35,094 nucleotides of DNA, from positions 1-35,094 of the forward strand of contig JBCBJZ010000016.1 of assembly GCA_038522635.1 (NCBI GenBank), written 5' to 3'. The notes beneath the pieces are model-generated. The model was not told the DNA's origin. It saw nothing but the letters and a program-made list of their open reading frames with translations, and made no database searches. The translations under genes and the position numbers were made by a program. Shown piece by piece: positions 1 through 13,211 of the stretch. Numbering within the stretch: position 1 is the stretch's first letter; every line of letters begins with the position of its first letter. The stretch is from JBCBJZ01 sp038522635 (GTDB lineage: Bacteria > Pseudomonadota > Alphaproteobacteria > Rhizobiales > Hyphomicrobiaceae).

Positions 1-176
1 TGCACCAAAATCACCTCTTCACCAACGGTAGCGTCCTCCAAGCTCACACGGCATGGTGTGCCTGGAAATGACTTTACAACCTCGCGACGCGCGTTGATGG
101 CTTCCAGTTCTTCTGCTGACATCGAAAAGAGGTGCTGAAACTCATCGGGGGATAGTGAGTGGATCTGGAAGGTCAT
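1..176 (-). CDS. DUF1203 domain protein, 5' part only
   Basis: The minus-strand frame opens at the ATG complementary to 174-176 and runs off the left edge, so only about 58 codons are visible. The protein begins MTFQIHSLSPDEF and continues with QHLFSMSAEELEA and PGTPCRVSLEDATVGEE. The order of an FxxLF-type segment, an ARR motif, then a proline-glycine turn before PCRVSLxDAxxGEE is characteristic of DUF1203 proteins, small cytoplasmic proteins of unknown biochemical role. A GGAG lies about 10 bases upstream of the ATG, which is a little far for a ribosome binding site. Family recognition is from memory of the family pattern. No function is assigned. The rest of the gene lies outside the window. 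Confidence 0.75.
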   Translation of the reverse strand, partial: MTFQIHSLSPDEFQHLFSMSAEELEAINARREVVKSFPGTPCRVSLEDATVGEEVILV

Positions 177-650
177 CGCTACATAGCTCCGCATGAAAAA
201 CTTCTATTCTCCCTGTATAGCTAGCTTGTCCTCCGGTTCGACCCGTTTCTTGTTCTGCCGTGGAGGCACTCGTGGCATAGATGAATGTCTCAAAGTGGCC
301 CAACTGACAAAGACCCGAGCAGAACACAACACGCCCGAAGTTCCCCAGAAGCGGACGCGCTGGCGCTTGATGTCACAGAATAGCGCATGGCGTCCCGCGA
401 TGCGCAGCGCGAAGCGCGCAGGTTCTGTCTGACATTCGCTTACCGGGCTGGCGACGTGTGGCGAGGCTCTGGGGAGCGGCGCTTTTTGCATTCTTACGCA
501 ACGTCTGAGACCATGTGAGCGTGTCGGGCGTCGTTGACAGCGGAACACCGTTGCAGGCGCTATGATTGCCATGGCTCTCAGGCTTGCTCGTCTTCCTGAT
601 CGCGCCCACACGCCCCGGTCAAAACCCCGCCCCACGATAGGACCTCGCCG
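177..650. other. Intergenic region between DUF1203 and NMO genes
   Basis: I find no convincing gene in these 474 bases. Open frames exist on both strands but are rich in Arg, Pro and Ser, resemble no family I know and lack ribosome binding sites. The region separates two divergently transcribed genes, so it should hold both promoters. On the plus strand a perfect TTGACA (534-539) and a TATGAT (561-566) precede the nitronate monooxygenase gene. Their spacing of 21 bases is too long for an ordinary sigma-70 promoter, so this is only a weak candidate. Confidence 0.5.
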
Positions 651-1706
651 ATGACGTCAGTGCCGTCCACCTCACCTGAGCGCGCGGCGTCCGCACCGCT
701 CTTTCGCACCCGGATCACCGAGCTGTTCGGCATCGACCACCCGATCCTGTGCGGCGGGCTGATGTGGCTCTCCGACGCCCGCTACGTGGCGGCGAGCGTC
801 AACGCGGGCGGCATGGGCTTCATCACCGCGCGCACCTTCGCCGAGCCTGAGCGCTTTCGCGACGCGTTGGCGCTTTGCGCCGAACTGACCGGTGGACGCC
901 CGTTCGGCGTCAACATCTACATGTCGCAGCGCGCGGAAGAAAACGAGATGTTCAAGACCCACATCCCGCTGGCGCTTGAAGCGGGCGTGCGGCTGTTTGA
1001 GACCTCCGGCGTGCCGCCCAAGGCGATCCTCCCACCGCTCAAAGAGGCCGGCGCAACGATCATGCACAAAGTGGCGAGCGTGCGCCATGCGGTGTCAGCC
1101 GCCAAACTCGGTGTCGACGCTGTGGCGGTGGTCGGCGGTGAATGCGGCGGACATCCGGGCATGCACATGGTCGGCACGATCGTGCAGACGGTGCGGGCAG
1201 CGCAGGCGGTTGACCTGCCGGTGGTGGTCGGCGGCGGTATCGGGCATGGCGCGCAGGTGGCCGCGTGCCTTGCGATGGGTGCTGACGCTGTGATGCTGGG
1301 CACCGCCATGTTGGTGGCCGATGAGATCGCTGCGCACGCTGCCTATAAGGACCAGGTTGTGCACGCCGACGAGACGTCGTCGCGCCTTGTCATGCAGACC
1401 TTCCGCAACACCTACCGCGTGATGGACAACCGCGCTGCACAGGCCGTCGCCGAGCTCGAAGCGGCGGGCGAGACCGACTTCGACGCCTACCGGCCCTACG
1501 CGATGGGCACGCACGCGCGCACGGCCTACACCAGTGGCGACTGGAACCAAGGGCTCCTTTCCATGGGGCAATCGGCCGTTTTCGCGAAGCGGACCGAACC
1601 GGTCGCAGCGATCTACGCGCGCATGATCGAGGAAGCGCGGATCGCAACCGCACGCCTCGCCGATATGGGTGGCGCGGGCGGTGTGACAGACGGCAGCGCG
1701 GGCTAA
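651..1706 (+). CDS. Nitronate monooxygenase-like flavin oxidoreductase
   Basis: This 351-residue protein belongs to the nitronate monooxygenase (former 2-nitropropane dioxygenase) family of FMN-binding TIM barrels, soluble enzymes that oxidise nitronates such as propionate-3-nitronate using O2. Visible marks are the N-terminal GIDHPILCGGLMWLSD, typical of the first strand and FMN pocket; AGGMGFITARTF; VNIYMS; the central VVGGECGGHPG with the conserved HPG turn; and the phosphate-binding VVVGGGIGHGAQVAACLAMGAD followed by VMLGTAML. The length is usual for the family. The ATG at 651 is preceded by AGGA eight bases upstream. Its neighbours give no pathway hint. Related members act as generic NAD(P)H-flavin oxidoreductases, so the precise substrate is not established. 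Confidence 0.85.
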   Translation: MTSVPSTSPERAASAPLFRTRITELFGIDHPILCGGLMWLSDARYVAASVNAGGMGFITARTFAEPERFRDALALCAELTGGRPFGVNIYMSQRAEENEMFKTHIPLALEAGVRLFETSGVPPKAILPPLKEAGATIMHKVASVRHAVSAAKLGVDAVAVVGGECGGHPGMHMVGTIVQTVRAAQAVDLPVVVGGGIGHGAQVAACLAMGADAVMLGTAMLVADEIAAHAAYKDQVVHADETSSRLVMQTFRNTYRVMDNRAAQAVAELEAAGETDFDAYRPYAMGTHARTAYTSGDWNQGLLSMGQSAVFAKRTEPVAAIYARMIEEARIATARLADMGGAGGVTDGSAG

Positions 1707-1757
1707 ATTTGCCGGCCGAAAGTGAGCCACCGCCAGAGCAACCAAGTTCGGCAGCTG

Positions 1758-2303
1758 TCAGCGTGGCTTGCTGGCGCTGCGGCCGCGGCCATGGGGCCGG
1801 GCGCTTGCTGCGGGCGTTGCGGGCCCCAGGAGGCGTTTGTCCCAGTGGATCGGCTGTTCGAGCGAAACATCGATGTCCGCGAACGCGGGATGCGCCGGGT
1901 TGATCAGCACGTTGCGCTCTTCGCGCACCACGATGCTTGGCACATAGAGCAGCGCACTGCGGTTGGCTTCGATCCAGGCGGCCCCGAAGGCGCGCGACAC
2001 CTCGCTCGATGTCCAGTCGGCCAGGCTATCCTTGGTGACAACCTCGTACGTCAGGCCCTTGGGCAGCGTGAGCGTGACGAAGTGTTGGTTGGCCGGCAGG
2101 ATGCCATTGAAGTGCACGAGCTTTTCAAGCATCGCGCAACTAAGGTGCTCGGCTGCATAAATCACCCGCTGGCCTGCCCGGTGCCAGCGCGCTTCGCTCA
2201 GCGCCGCACCCTCACCGCTGAAGATTTCGTGACGCCCGTCCGCATCGCCGATCCTGAAGGCGCGCGCGGTCCGTGGCAGCCCGCGCGATGACGTTGCGGT
2301 CAT
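1758..2303 (-). CDS. RES-domain toxin (NAD+-degrading family)
   Basis: The 181-residue protein has the RES fold pattern: an early arginine in RTARAFRIG, SEARWHRAG with R39, VIYAAEHLSCAMLEKLVH with Y49 and E60, and a C-terminal VPSIVVREERNVLINPAHP. Known RES toxins (MbcT, Res) degrade or phosphorolyse NAD+, and these Arg, Tyr and Glu positions line the active site. It lies 30 bases downstream of a matching antitoxin gene on the same strand, the usual antitoxin-first order. The final 25 residues (Pro, Ala, Arg-rich) look like a tail outside the fold. No strong Shine-Dalgarno precedes the ATG at 2303, which suggests translational coupling to the antitoxin. The family call is firm; the activity is inferred. 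Confidence 0.85.
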   Translation of the reverse strand: MTATSSRGLPRTARAFRIGDADGRHEIFSGEGAALSEARWHRAGQRVIYAAEHLSCAMLEKLVHFNGILPANQHFVTLTLPKGLTYEVVTKDSLADWTSSEVSRAFGAAWIEANRSALLYVPSIVVREERNVLINPAHPAFADIDVSLEQPIHWDKRLLGPATPAASARPHGRGRSASKPR

Positions 2304-2333
2304 GACGCATCAGGCAGCGGCAGGCGAAACGAT

Positions 2334-2714
2334 CTAAACGGCGACACTGGCATCAGCCCGTAGCAGCATTTTCATCACCGCTTCCGCACCCGCGGTCGTC
2401 TCAAGCGCCAGTTCAGCGGGGCTCCGATCATCAAGCAGGGGATGAGCCGTGTTGAGAAAGCGCACCGCCCGCTCACGATCATCATGATAGAGGCGCAACG
2501 TCTCAACCACCACGCGTGCAAAAGCGTAGAGCTTTTCGCTCTCATCTTTGGTGAGCGGCTGCTTGTCCTTTTTGCGCTTGGCAAGCGTTGACTTCGGCAC
2601 AAGGTCGGTCGGCGCGAAAGCCTCGCCCCGCGGATCGATGAAACGCACGATCCGGGTCGCCGCGCTCACGGGAAAACCCCGCTGCACCTTCGCCGCCAAC
2701 CGCACATCATCCAA
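2334..2714 (-). CDS. Xre/MbcA/ParS-type antitoxin (possibly frameshifted)
   Basis: The frame encodes the C-terminal toxin-binding region of Xre-MbcA-ParS antitoxins: GFPVSAATRIV, LVPKSTLAKRKKDK with the helix before the HTH turn, LTKDESEKLYAFARVV, and the closing FLNTAHPLLDDRSPAELA. This domain blocks the active site of the cognate RES toxin encoded just downstream, and the HTH represses the operon. The only start in frame is a TTG at 2714 with no ribosome binding site. The neighbouring frame, opening at an ATG at 2794, encodes MSAVNGTDGASDATRIAHAL, which looks like the missing N-terminus. The two frames are offset by one base near a GC-dinucleotide run. The gene may therefore be frameshifted, or the window may carry a base error. 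Confidence 0.78.
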   Translation of the reverse strand: MDDVRLAAKVQRGFPVSAATRIVRFIDPRGEAFAPTDLVPKSTLAKRKKDKQPLTKDESEKLYAFARVVVETLRLYHDDRERAVRFLNTAHPLLDDRSPAELALETTAGAEAVMKMLLRADASVAV

Positions 2715-2808
2715 CGGTGCGCGCGGCGCAAACCAAGCGCATGCGCGATGCGGGTTGCATCGCTGGCGCCGTCCGTACCGTTCACCGCGCTCATCGCCAC
2801 GATCGATA

Positions 2809-2865
2809 TGCCCTTCGTTTTGTCTCAGCGTAGACCAGATTTAGTCCACGCATGGTCGAAGGGCA
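2809..2865. promoter_or_regulatory. Candidate antitoxin operator: inverted repeat with two heptamers
   Basis: A perfect 9-base inverted repeat (TGCCCTTCG at 2809-2817 and CGAAGGGCA at 2857-2865) flanks two near-identical heptamers, TAGACCA (2831-2837) and TAGTCCA (2842-2848), spaced 11 bases centre to centre. The cluster lies just upstream of the antitoxin-toxin pair and downstream of gltD. That is where an autoregulating antitoxin would bind. The repeats are seen directly; the role is inferred. Confidence 0.4.
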
Positions 2866-2928
2866 AGGTCGGCAGGCTATCATGCAGCGCAAGTTGGCCC
2901 ACCAGAGGCGGAGGAACTCTCTCGACCT

Positions 2929-4350
<1,422 letters not shown>

Positions 4351-4412
4351 GGTCTTGCTCCATCATTCGTTGATCGCCGGTCGGCATACGCGATGCCGCT
4401 TGCCCGCGTTCG

Positions 4413-9149
<4,737 letters not shown>

Positions 9150-9734
9150 GGTATCGATCCCTTGCTATGGGCCGCGGGCGGCCGCACCGGCTCCCCTGCA
9201 AACGCACCACGGCGCACATGAAGCGCCGCAACACCGCTACGGCGGTGCGATGACGCTCGCCCCAGACCCGGTCGGTCCGAACCGATGGCAAGCGTCCGCA
9301 GCCGCTGAAACGGTGCACACACGACCGGCGATCTTTTGGAACGCTCCAAACCTGTCCGGCTGCAGGGGCAGCCGTCGGCCGGTGAGGCGATGATGCCGAT
9401 CGGTCGTGACAAGCGACCGTGCGGCGTGCTTCTCAACGCGATCCGCTCGGCCGGGTACAGATTTGAGCCTGTTAGGTCAGCATAACTGACGCTTTGCATG
9501 GTTGCCAAGAATTTTCACACGCCACGCGCGCTCGTGCCGCAACTTTCAGGGCGGTTGCTGCATTCCTTCAAGTTATTGTTGCGCGCACCCGCGCTGCCGC
9601 CTTGGTGCGCTACACGTCAGAACCTGGGCCCAACGCGCCCGTACCGCCCACCCTCCGTACTGCCCCACCCGATGCCTTAGCCGTATACCCTGATCACGCT
9701 CCGCCCTCACAAACTCGCGCTCAAGGAGAAATCC
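9150..9734. other. Divergent intergenic region, gltB leader and S9 peptidase promoter side
   Basis: No gene is supported in these 585 bases between the divergent gltB and S9 peptidase genes. The open frames that extend upstream of gltB are low-complexity Arg/Pro/Ser translations. If the promoter-like site at 9479-9508 is used, about 320 bases form the gltB mRNA leader. That leader contains a 6-base hairpin (CGGTCG at 9401-9406 and CGACCG at 9414-9419). On the plus side the peptidase gene has an AAGGAG at 9723-9728. Confidence 0.5.
9479..9508 (-). promoter_or_regulatory. Candidate sigma-70 promoter for gltBD
   Basis: Read on the minus strand, TTGGCA (9503-9508) is followed after 17-18 bases by TTATGC/TATGCT (9479-9485). 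The minus-10 element is embedded in an inverted repeat, GTCAG-N5-CTGAC (9476-9490), which could be an operator. It lies about 330 bases upstream of the gltB start. The sequence match is seen; activity is inferred. Confidence 0.4.
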
Positions 9735-11714
9735 ATGTCGACCACGACAGCCTACGGTCTGTGGCCTTCCACACTTAGCGCTTCGCTGGTAGCCGGCAGC
9801 GCCCGCCGCTTCGAGAGCGTGGCCTGCGACGGCCCGTGGATCTACTGGAGCGAGGGCCGGCCCGAAGAGCAAGGCCGCATGGTGATCATGCGTGCCAAGG
9901 TCGACGGCGGGATGGAGGATGTACTCCCGGCGCCCTGGGCGGCGCGTTCGCGCGTCCACGAGTACGGCGGCGGCGCATTCATCGTCGAGCACGGCACGGT
10001 CTACTTCATCAATGACGCCGATCAGGACATCTATCGCCTGCCCTTAGGTGAGGCGCCGCAACGGCTGACCGCCCAGCCATCCATGCGGTTTGCCGACCTC
10101 TGCCTTGATCTGCCGCGCAACAGGCTGATCGCCGTGGCGGAGCGGTTTGGGGACGATGATCACGCCACGCCGGAAAACATGCTCGTCAGCGTTCCGTTGG
10201 ACACCGCGACAGCCGCGACAGACGCGGATGCGTCCGCCCTCATCGCGCCGATGCCGCTCGTCGAAGGTGCTGATTTTTACGCATGCCCGCGCCTGAGCCC
10301 GGACGGCGCCCGCCTGTGCTGGCTGAGCTGGAACCTGCCGGGCATGCCGTGGGACGAAACGGCGCTGCACGTGGCAACCCTCGCGCATGACGGCGGGGTA
10401 CCCCCGCTCGATGATGGCGACCAGCACAAGCGCTACGCCCCACCGGGCGTCAGCGCCTTCCAACCAACCTGGCTCGATGCTGAGACGCTTCTCTTCATCG
10501 GTGATGCCTCCGGCTGGGGTAATCCCTACCGCTGGACGGTGACGCAGGCTGAGCCCACGCCGGTGCTGCCGCAGCCGATCGAAGCGGAGTTCGGCCAACC
10601 CCTATGGCAGTTTGGCATGCGTACGTTCGCGCTCCACCAGGATCGCATCCTGGCCACCTTCGTGGAGCACGGGGAGACGCGGCTTGCCGCGATCACGCCG
10701 ATGACGGGCGCGCGCGAGGACATTCCCCGTGCCGCCAGCGCGCTTGACCGTGTGACCGCCTACGACGGTGGGTTGGCTGCGATCGCACAACGGCGCGATA
10801 CGCCTCCGGCCATCGCCGCGCTGCCGGTGGGCGACGACACCGCGCAGGACCGCCTCGGGTTGCCGCATGTTCTGCGGCCGGCTGCGGCCATCTCGCTCCG
10901 GCCCGGCGATATCGCGCAAGGCGAGATCGTCGCTTTCCCAGGCGGCGATGGCGCCACCACCTACGCGACCTTTTACGCACCGCGCAACGCCGACCACACC
11001 GGCCCCGCCGGCGCCCGCCCCCCGCTCATCGTGCAGGCCCACGGCGGCCCGACCGCAAGCGCTGACCGCGGGTTGAAGTTGCGCACGCAGTTCTTCACCA
11101 CCCGCGGCTTTGCGGTGATGGATGTCGACTACGCCGGCAGCACCGGCTACGGCCGCGCCTACCGCGATCGCCTTGATGGCCGATGGGGCGAAGCCGACGT
11201 TGCCGATTGCGAAGCCGCCGCGCGCTTCGCCGCCGCCGAGGGCTGGGTTGCAGGCGACAAGCTCGTCATCCAAGGCGGCAGTGCTGGCGGCTACACGGCG
11301 TTGATGGCGGTGGCGACAACCAAGACGTTCGCCGCTGGCAGCGCGCATTACGGCATCTCGGACCTCGAACTGCTGCTCGCCCACACGCACAAATTCGAAT
11401 CGGGCTACCTGCACCGTCTGCTCGGCACCACGCCGCAGGTCTATGCGCAAACCATGCGGGCGCGCTCGCCGCTGAACCTGATCGGCAACGTGACCGCGCC
11501 GGTGATCCTGTTCCAGGGCCTCGAAGACAAAGTTGTGCCGCCGGAGCAATCGGAGCGCATGGCGAACGAGCTTGAAGCGCGCGGCATCGACGTTGCCTAT
11601 CATGCCTACGAAGGCGAGGGGCACGGCTTCCGCCAGGCGACCACGATCGCCCACGTATTGGAGACCGAGCACGCATTCCTGGTGCGCGTCCTGAACTTGG
11701 ACGCGGCAGCCTGA
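9735..11714 (+). CDS. S9-family serine peptidase (acylaminoacyl-peptidase-like)
   Basis: The 659-residue protein has the prolyl-oligopeptidase layout: an N-terminal beta-propeller-like part (about 1-400) containing RVHEYGGGAF and ACPRLSPDGARLCWLSW repeats, then an alpha/beta-hydrolase domain (about 410-655). The catalytic triad is readable: S516 in GGSAGGY, D598 in GLEDKVVPPEQ and H630 in GEGHGFRQ. HGGPTAS supplies the oxyanion region, and DVDYAGSTGYGR is typical of acylaminoacyl/dipeptidyl aminopeptidases of family S9C. There is no signal peptide, so it should act in the cytoplasm on oligopeptides. The ATG at 9735 is fixed by AAGGAG six bases upstream. It appears monocistronic. Confidence 0.92.
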   Translation: MSTTTAYGLWPSTLSASLVAGSARRFESVACDGPWIYWSEGRPEEQGRMVIMRAKVDGGMEDVLPAPWAARSRVHEYGGGAFIVEHGTVYFINDADQDIYRLPLGEAPQRLTAQPSMRFADLCLDLPRNRLIAVAERFGDDDHATPENMLVSVPLDTATAATDADASALIAPMPLVEGADFYACPRLSPDGARLCWLSWNLPGMPWDETALHVATLAHDGGVPPLDDGDQHKRYAPPGVSAFQPTWLDAETLLFIGDASGWGNPYRWTVTQAEPTPVLPQPIEAEFGQPLWQFGMRTFALHQDRILATFVEHGETRLAAITPMTGAREDIPRAASALDRVTAYDGGLAAIAQRRDTPPAIAALPVGDDTAQDRLGLPHVLRPAAAISLRPGDIAQGEIVAFPGGDGATTYATFYAPRNADHTGPAGARPPLIVQAHGGPTASADRGLKLRTQFFTTRGFAVMDVDYAGSTGYGRAYRDRLDGRWGEADVADCEAAARFAAAEGWVAGDKLVIQGGSAGGYTALMAVATTKTFAAGSAHYGISDLELLLAHTHKFESGYLHRLLGTTPQVYAQTMRARSPLNLIGNVTAPVILFQGLEDKVVPPEQSERMANELEARGIDVAYHAYEGEGHGFRQATTIAHVLETEHAFLVRVLNLDAAA

Positions 11715-11983
11715 GCTTCGGGGGCATGAGTGCGTCGCAGACTGCGTGCGGGAGCGGGCAACTTTCGAAACCGAGGCGCGAAGGGTGCGCTAATGCTCGA
11801 CCAGGACGTTAGGGGTCGTGCCTAGCGAACCATATCCACCTTAGCGCCATCCCCAGGCTGTGCGTCGAGGAAGCGACAACGCCTACCCATAACGTCTGAA
11901 GTCGAGGGTGCTCCGGTCGAGACACAGACGCCTGAAGTGCCTCCTGGTGCCCGAGGCGGAAGAACGCGGAGCGAAAGTAGCGG

Positions 11984-12376
11984 CTATTCGTCGGCGTAAC
12001 AGACAGCCTGCAGTTTGTTGCCGTCTGGATCACGAACATAAGCCGCATAGTAATTTGATCCGTAATACGGTCTGGGGCCTGGCTCACCCTCGCAAATCCC
12101 GCCATGTTGAATAGCCTCGTCGTGAAACCTATGAACTTGGTCGCGCGTGTTGGCGACAAACGCAACGTGCGTTCCGTTGCCCCATGTCGCCGGCATGCCA
12201 TTAGCCGGAGGATAAAGATAGATGGTGGGGATACTGCCATCCTTCTCATAGGCCGGTGGCTTATCAGCTGGTTTCGGTAGCCGAGAAAAACCAATGGAAC
12301 CAAGCACAGCATCGTAGAATCTCGCCGCCCGCTGTTTATCATTCGTTCCGAGAGTAATGTGGCTGATGACTGTCAT
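11984..12376 (-). CDS. VOC family protein (glyoxalase/bleomycin-resistance fold)
   Basis: The 130-residue protein is a single vicinal-oxygen-chelate unit pair: the N-terminal ISHITLGTNDKQRAARFYD with the first metal-type His (H6), a middle GNGTHVAFVA with a second His, and the C-terminal AAYVRDPDGNKLQAVC. The DPDGNKLQAV strand is the hallmark of small VOC proteins. The family includes glyoxalases, dioxygenases and antibiotic-binding proteins, so the substrate is not predictable. AAGGAGAG lies six bases upstream of the ATG at 12376. It sits alone, facing the S9 peptidase gene across about 270 bases in which no gene is evident. Confidence 0.88.
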   Translation of the reverse strand: MTVISHITLGTNDKQRAARFYDAVLGSIGFSRLPKPADKPPAYEKDGSIPTIYLYPPANGMPATWGNGTHVAFVANTRDQVHRFHDEAIQHGGICEGEPGPRPYYGSNYYAAYVRDPDGNKLQAVCYADE

Positions 12377-13211
12377 TTTTCGCTCTCCTTTAGGTTCCCG
12401 ACACCGATTTTGATACGCCCCTCCCGCCAGTACGTGTCAGCAACATTCGTCCAAAGTTGTCCCGGAGCCGTCGAACCGAAGTCGTCCCCATCCGAACGTC
12501 TATTGGACGCCGGCGAACTGATCGGGCTAAGCCTGCCGATGACGTTCGCCGTTTAGGGGACTCGGATCGAAAGTCCGGCGCCTGTCTTGGCTCATGGTAA
12601 CCCGAACAGTATGGTTCAAATGTCTTCAGTTGTTGACCGGTTGAGTTGGATTGGCTGATGTTTCATTGGCCGAGATCGCCGTTGTGAAGGCTCAGCGACG
12701 TCATGGATGTTTGGTTTCCGCGGTCAAGCAGATCACGAAAGCACCGAAGAAGCTGGCGAAAGTGACCTATCGCAATGTAGTAGGGAGCCACGTGCATTGG
12801 GAAACGCAGGCTAATCTGCGACAATATTAAAAGCGCCCCCGGCTATGCGCAACGCAACTCTAATCAGCCCCAACAAAGCCTTAGAAGACTTTAAGTCACT
12901 GAGTATATCTAAGTATAGAGGTCAGACATGTGGATTTTTAACCACTGGTCTTGACCCGTGCAAGCGGGCGACGTTGAAGCCCGCCGAGCCCTTACCGTCC
13001 TTGCCTTTGCCCTTGTCTCAACCCGGTGAGAGCCGGTGGATTGGTGTCGACAAATCTTGCGTTATTCGCCAGGGGCCCCGGCACCGTCGGCCGCCTAATC
13101 TACCGTCAACACGACGGCACTATCCACTTGTTATCTCCACGATCATGGTCCAAATGCACTCATAACAGCCGACCCCGAGCCAATTGGAGCCCTACTGACA
13201 GAGAGGCGATC
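12377..13211. other. Long gene-free stretch with A+T-richer core
   Basis: I see no supportable gene in these 835 bases. Local composition drops in G+C around 12820-12960 relative to the flanks. A short frame without a normal start, ending LRQY at a TAA near 12830, was considered and rejected. A plus-strand promoter-like pair, TTAAGT (12891-12896) and TATAGA (12914-12919) with 17-base spacing, could drive the downstream membrane hydrolase. The region may be decayed or imported sequence. Nothing in it identifies an insertion sequence. Confidence 0.45.

Noticed and set aside
204..635. 143-codon minus-strand frame upstream of the DUF1203 gene
   Set aside because: Low-complexity translation without ribosome binding site or family motifs, lying in a region expected to hold promoters.
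11809..12342. 177-codon minus-strand frame over the VOC gene
   Set aside because: It overlaps the well-supported VOC gene in a different frame of the same strand and has no ribosome binding site.
12640..12830. Short plus-strand frame ending LRQY
   Set aside because: It has no normal start codon and no recognisable similarity, and the neighbouring sequence is gene-free.
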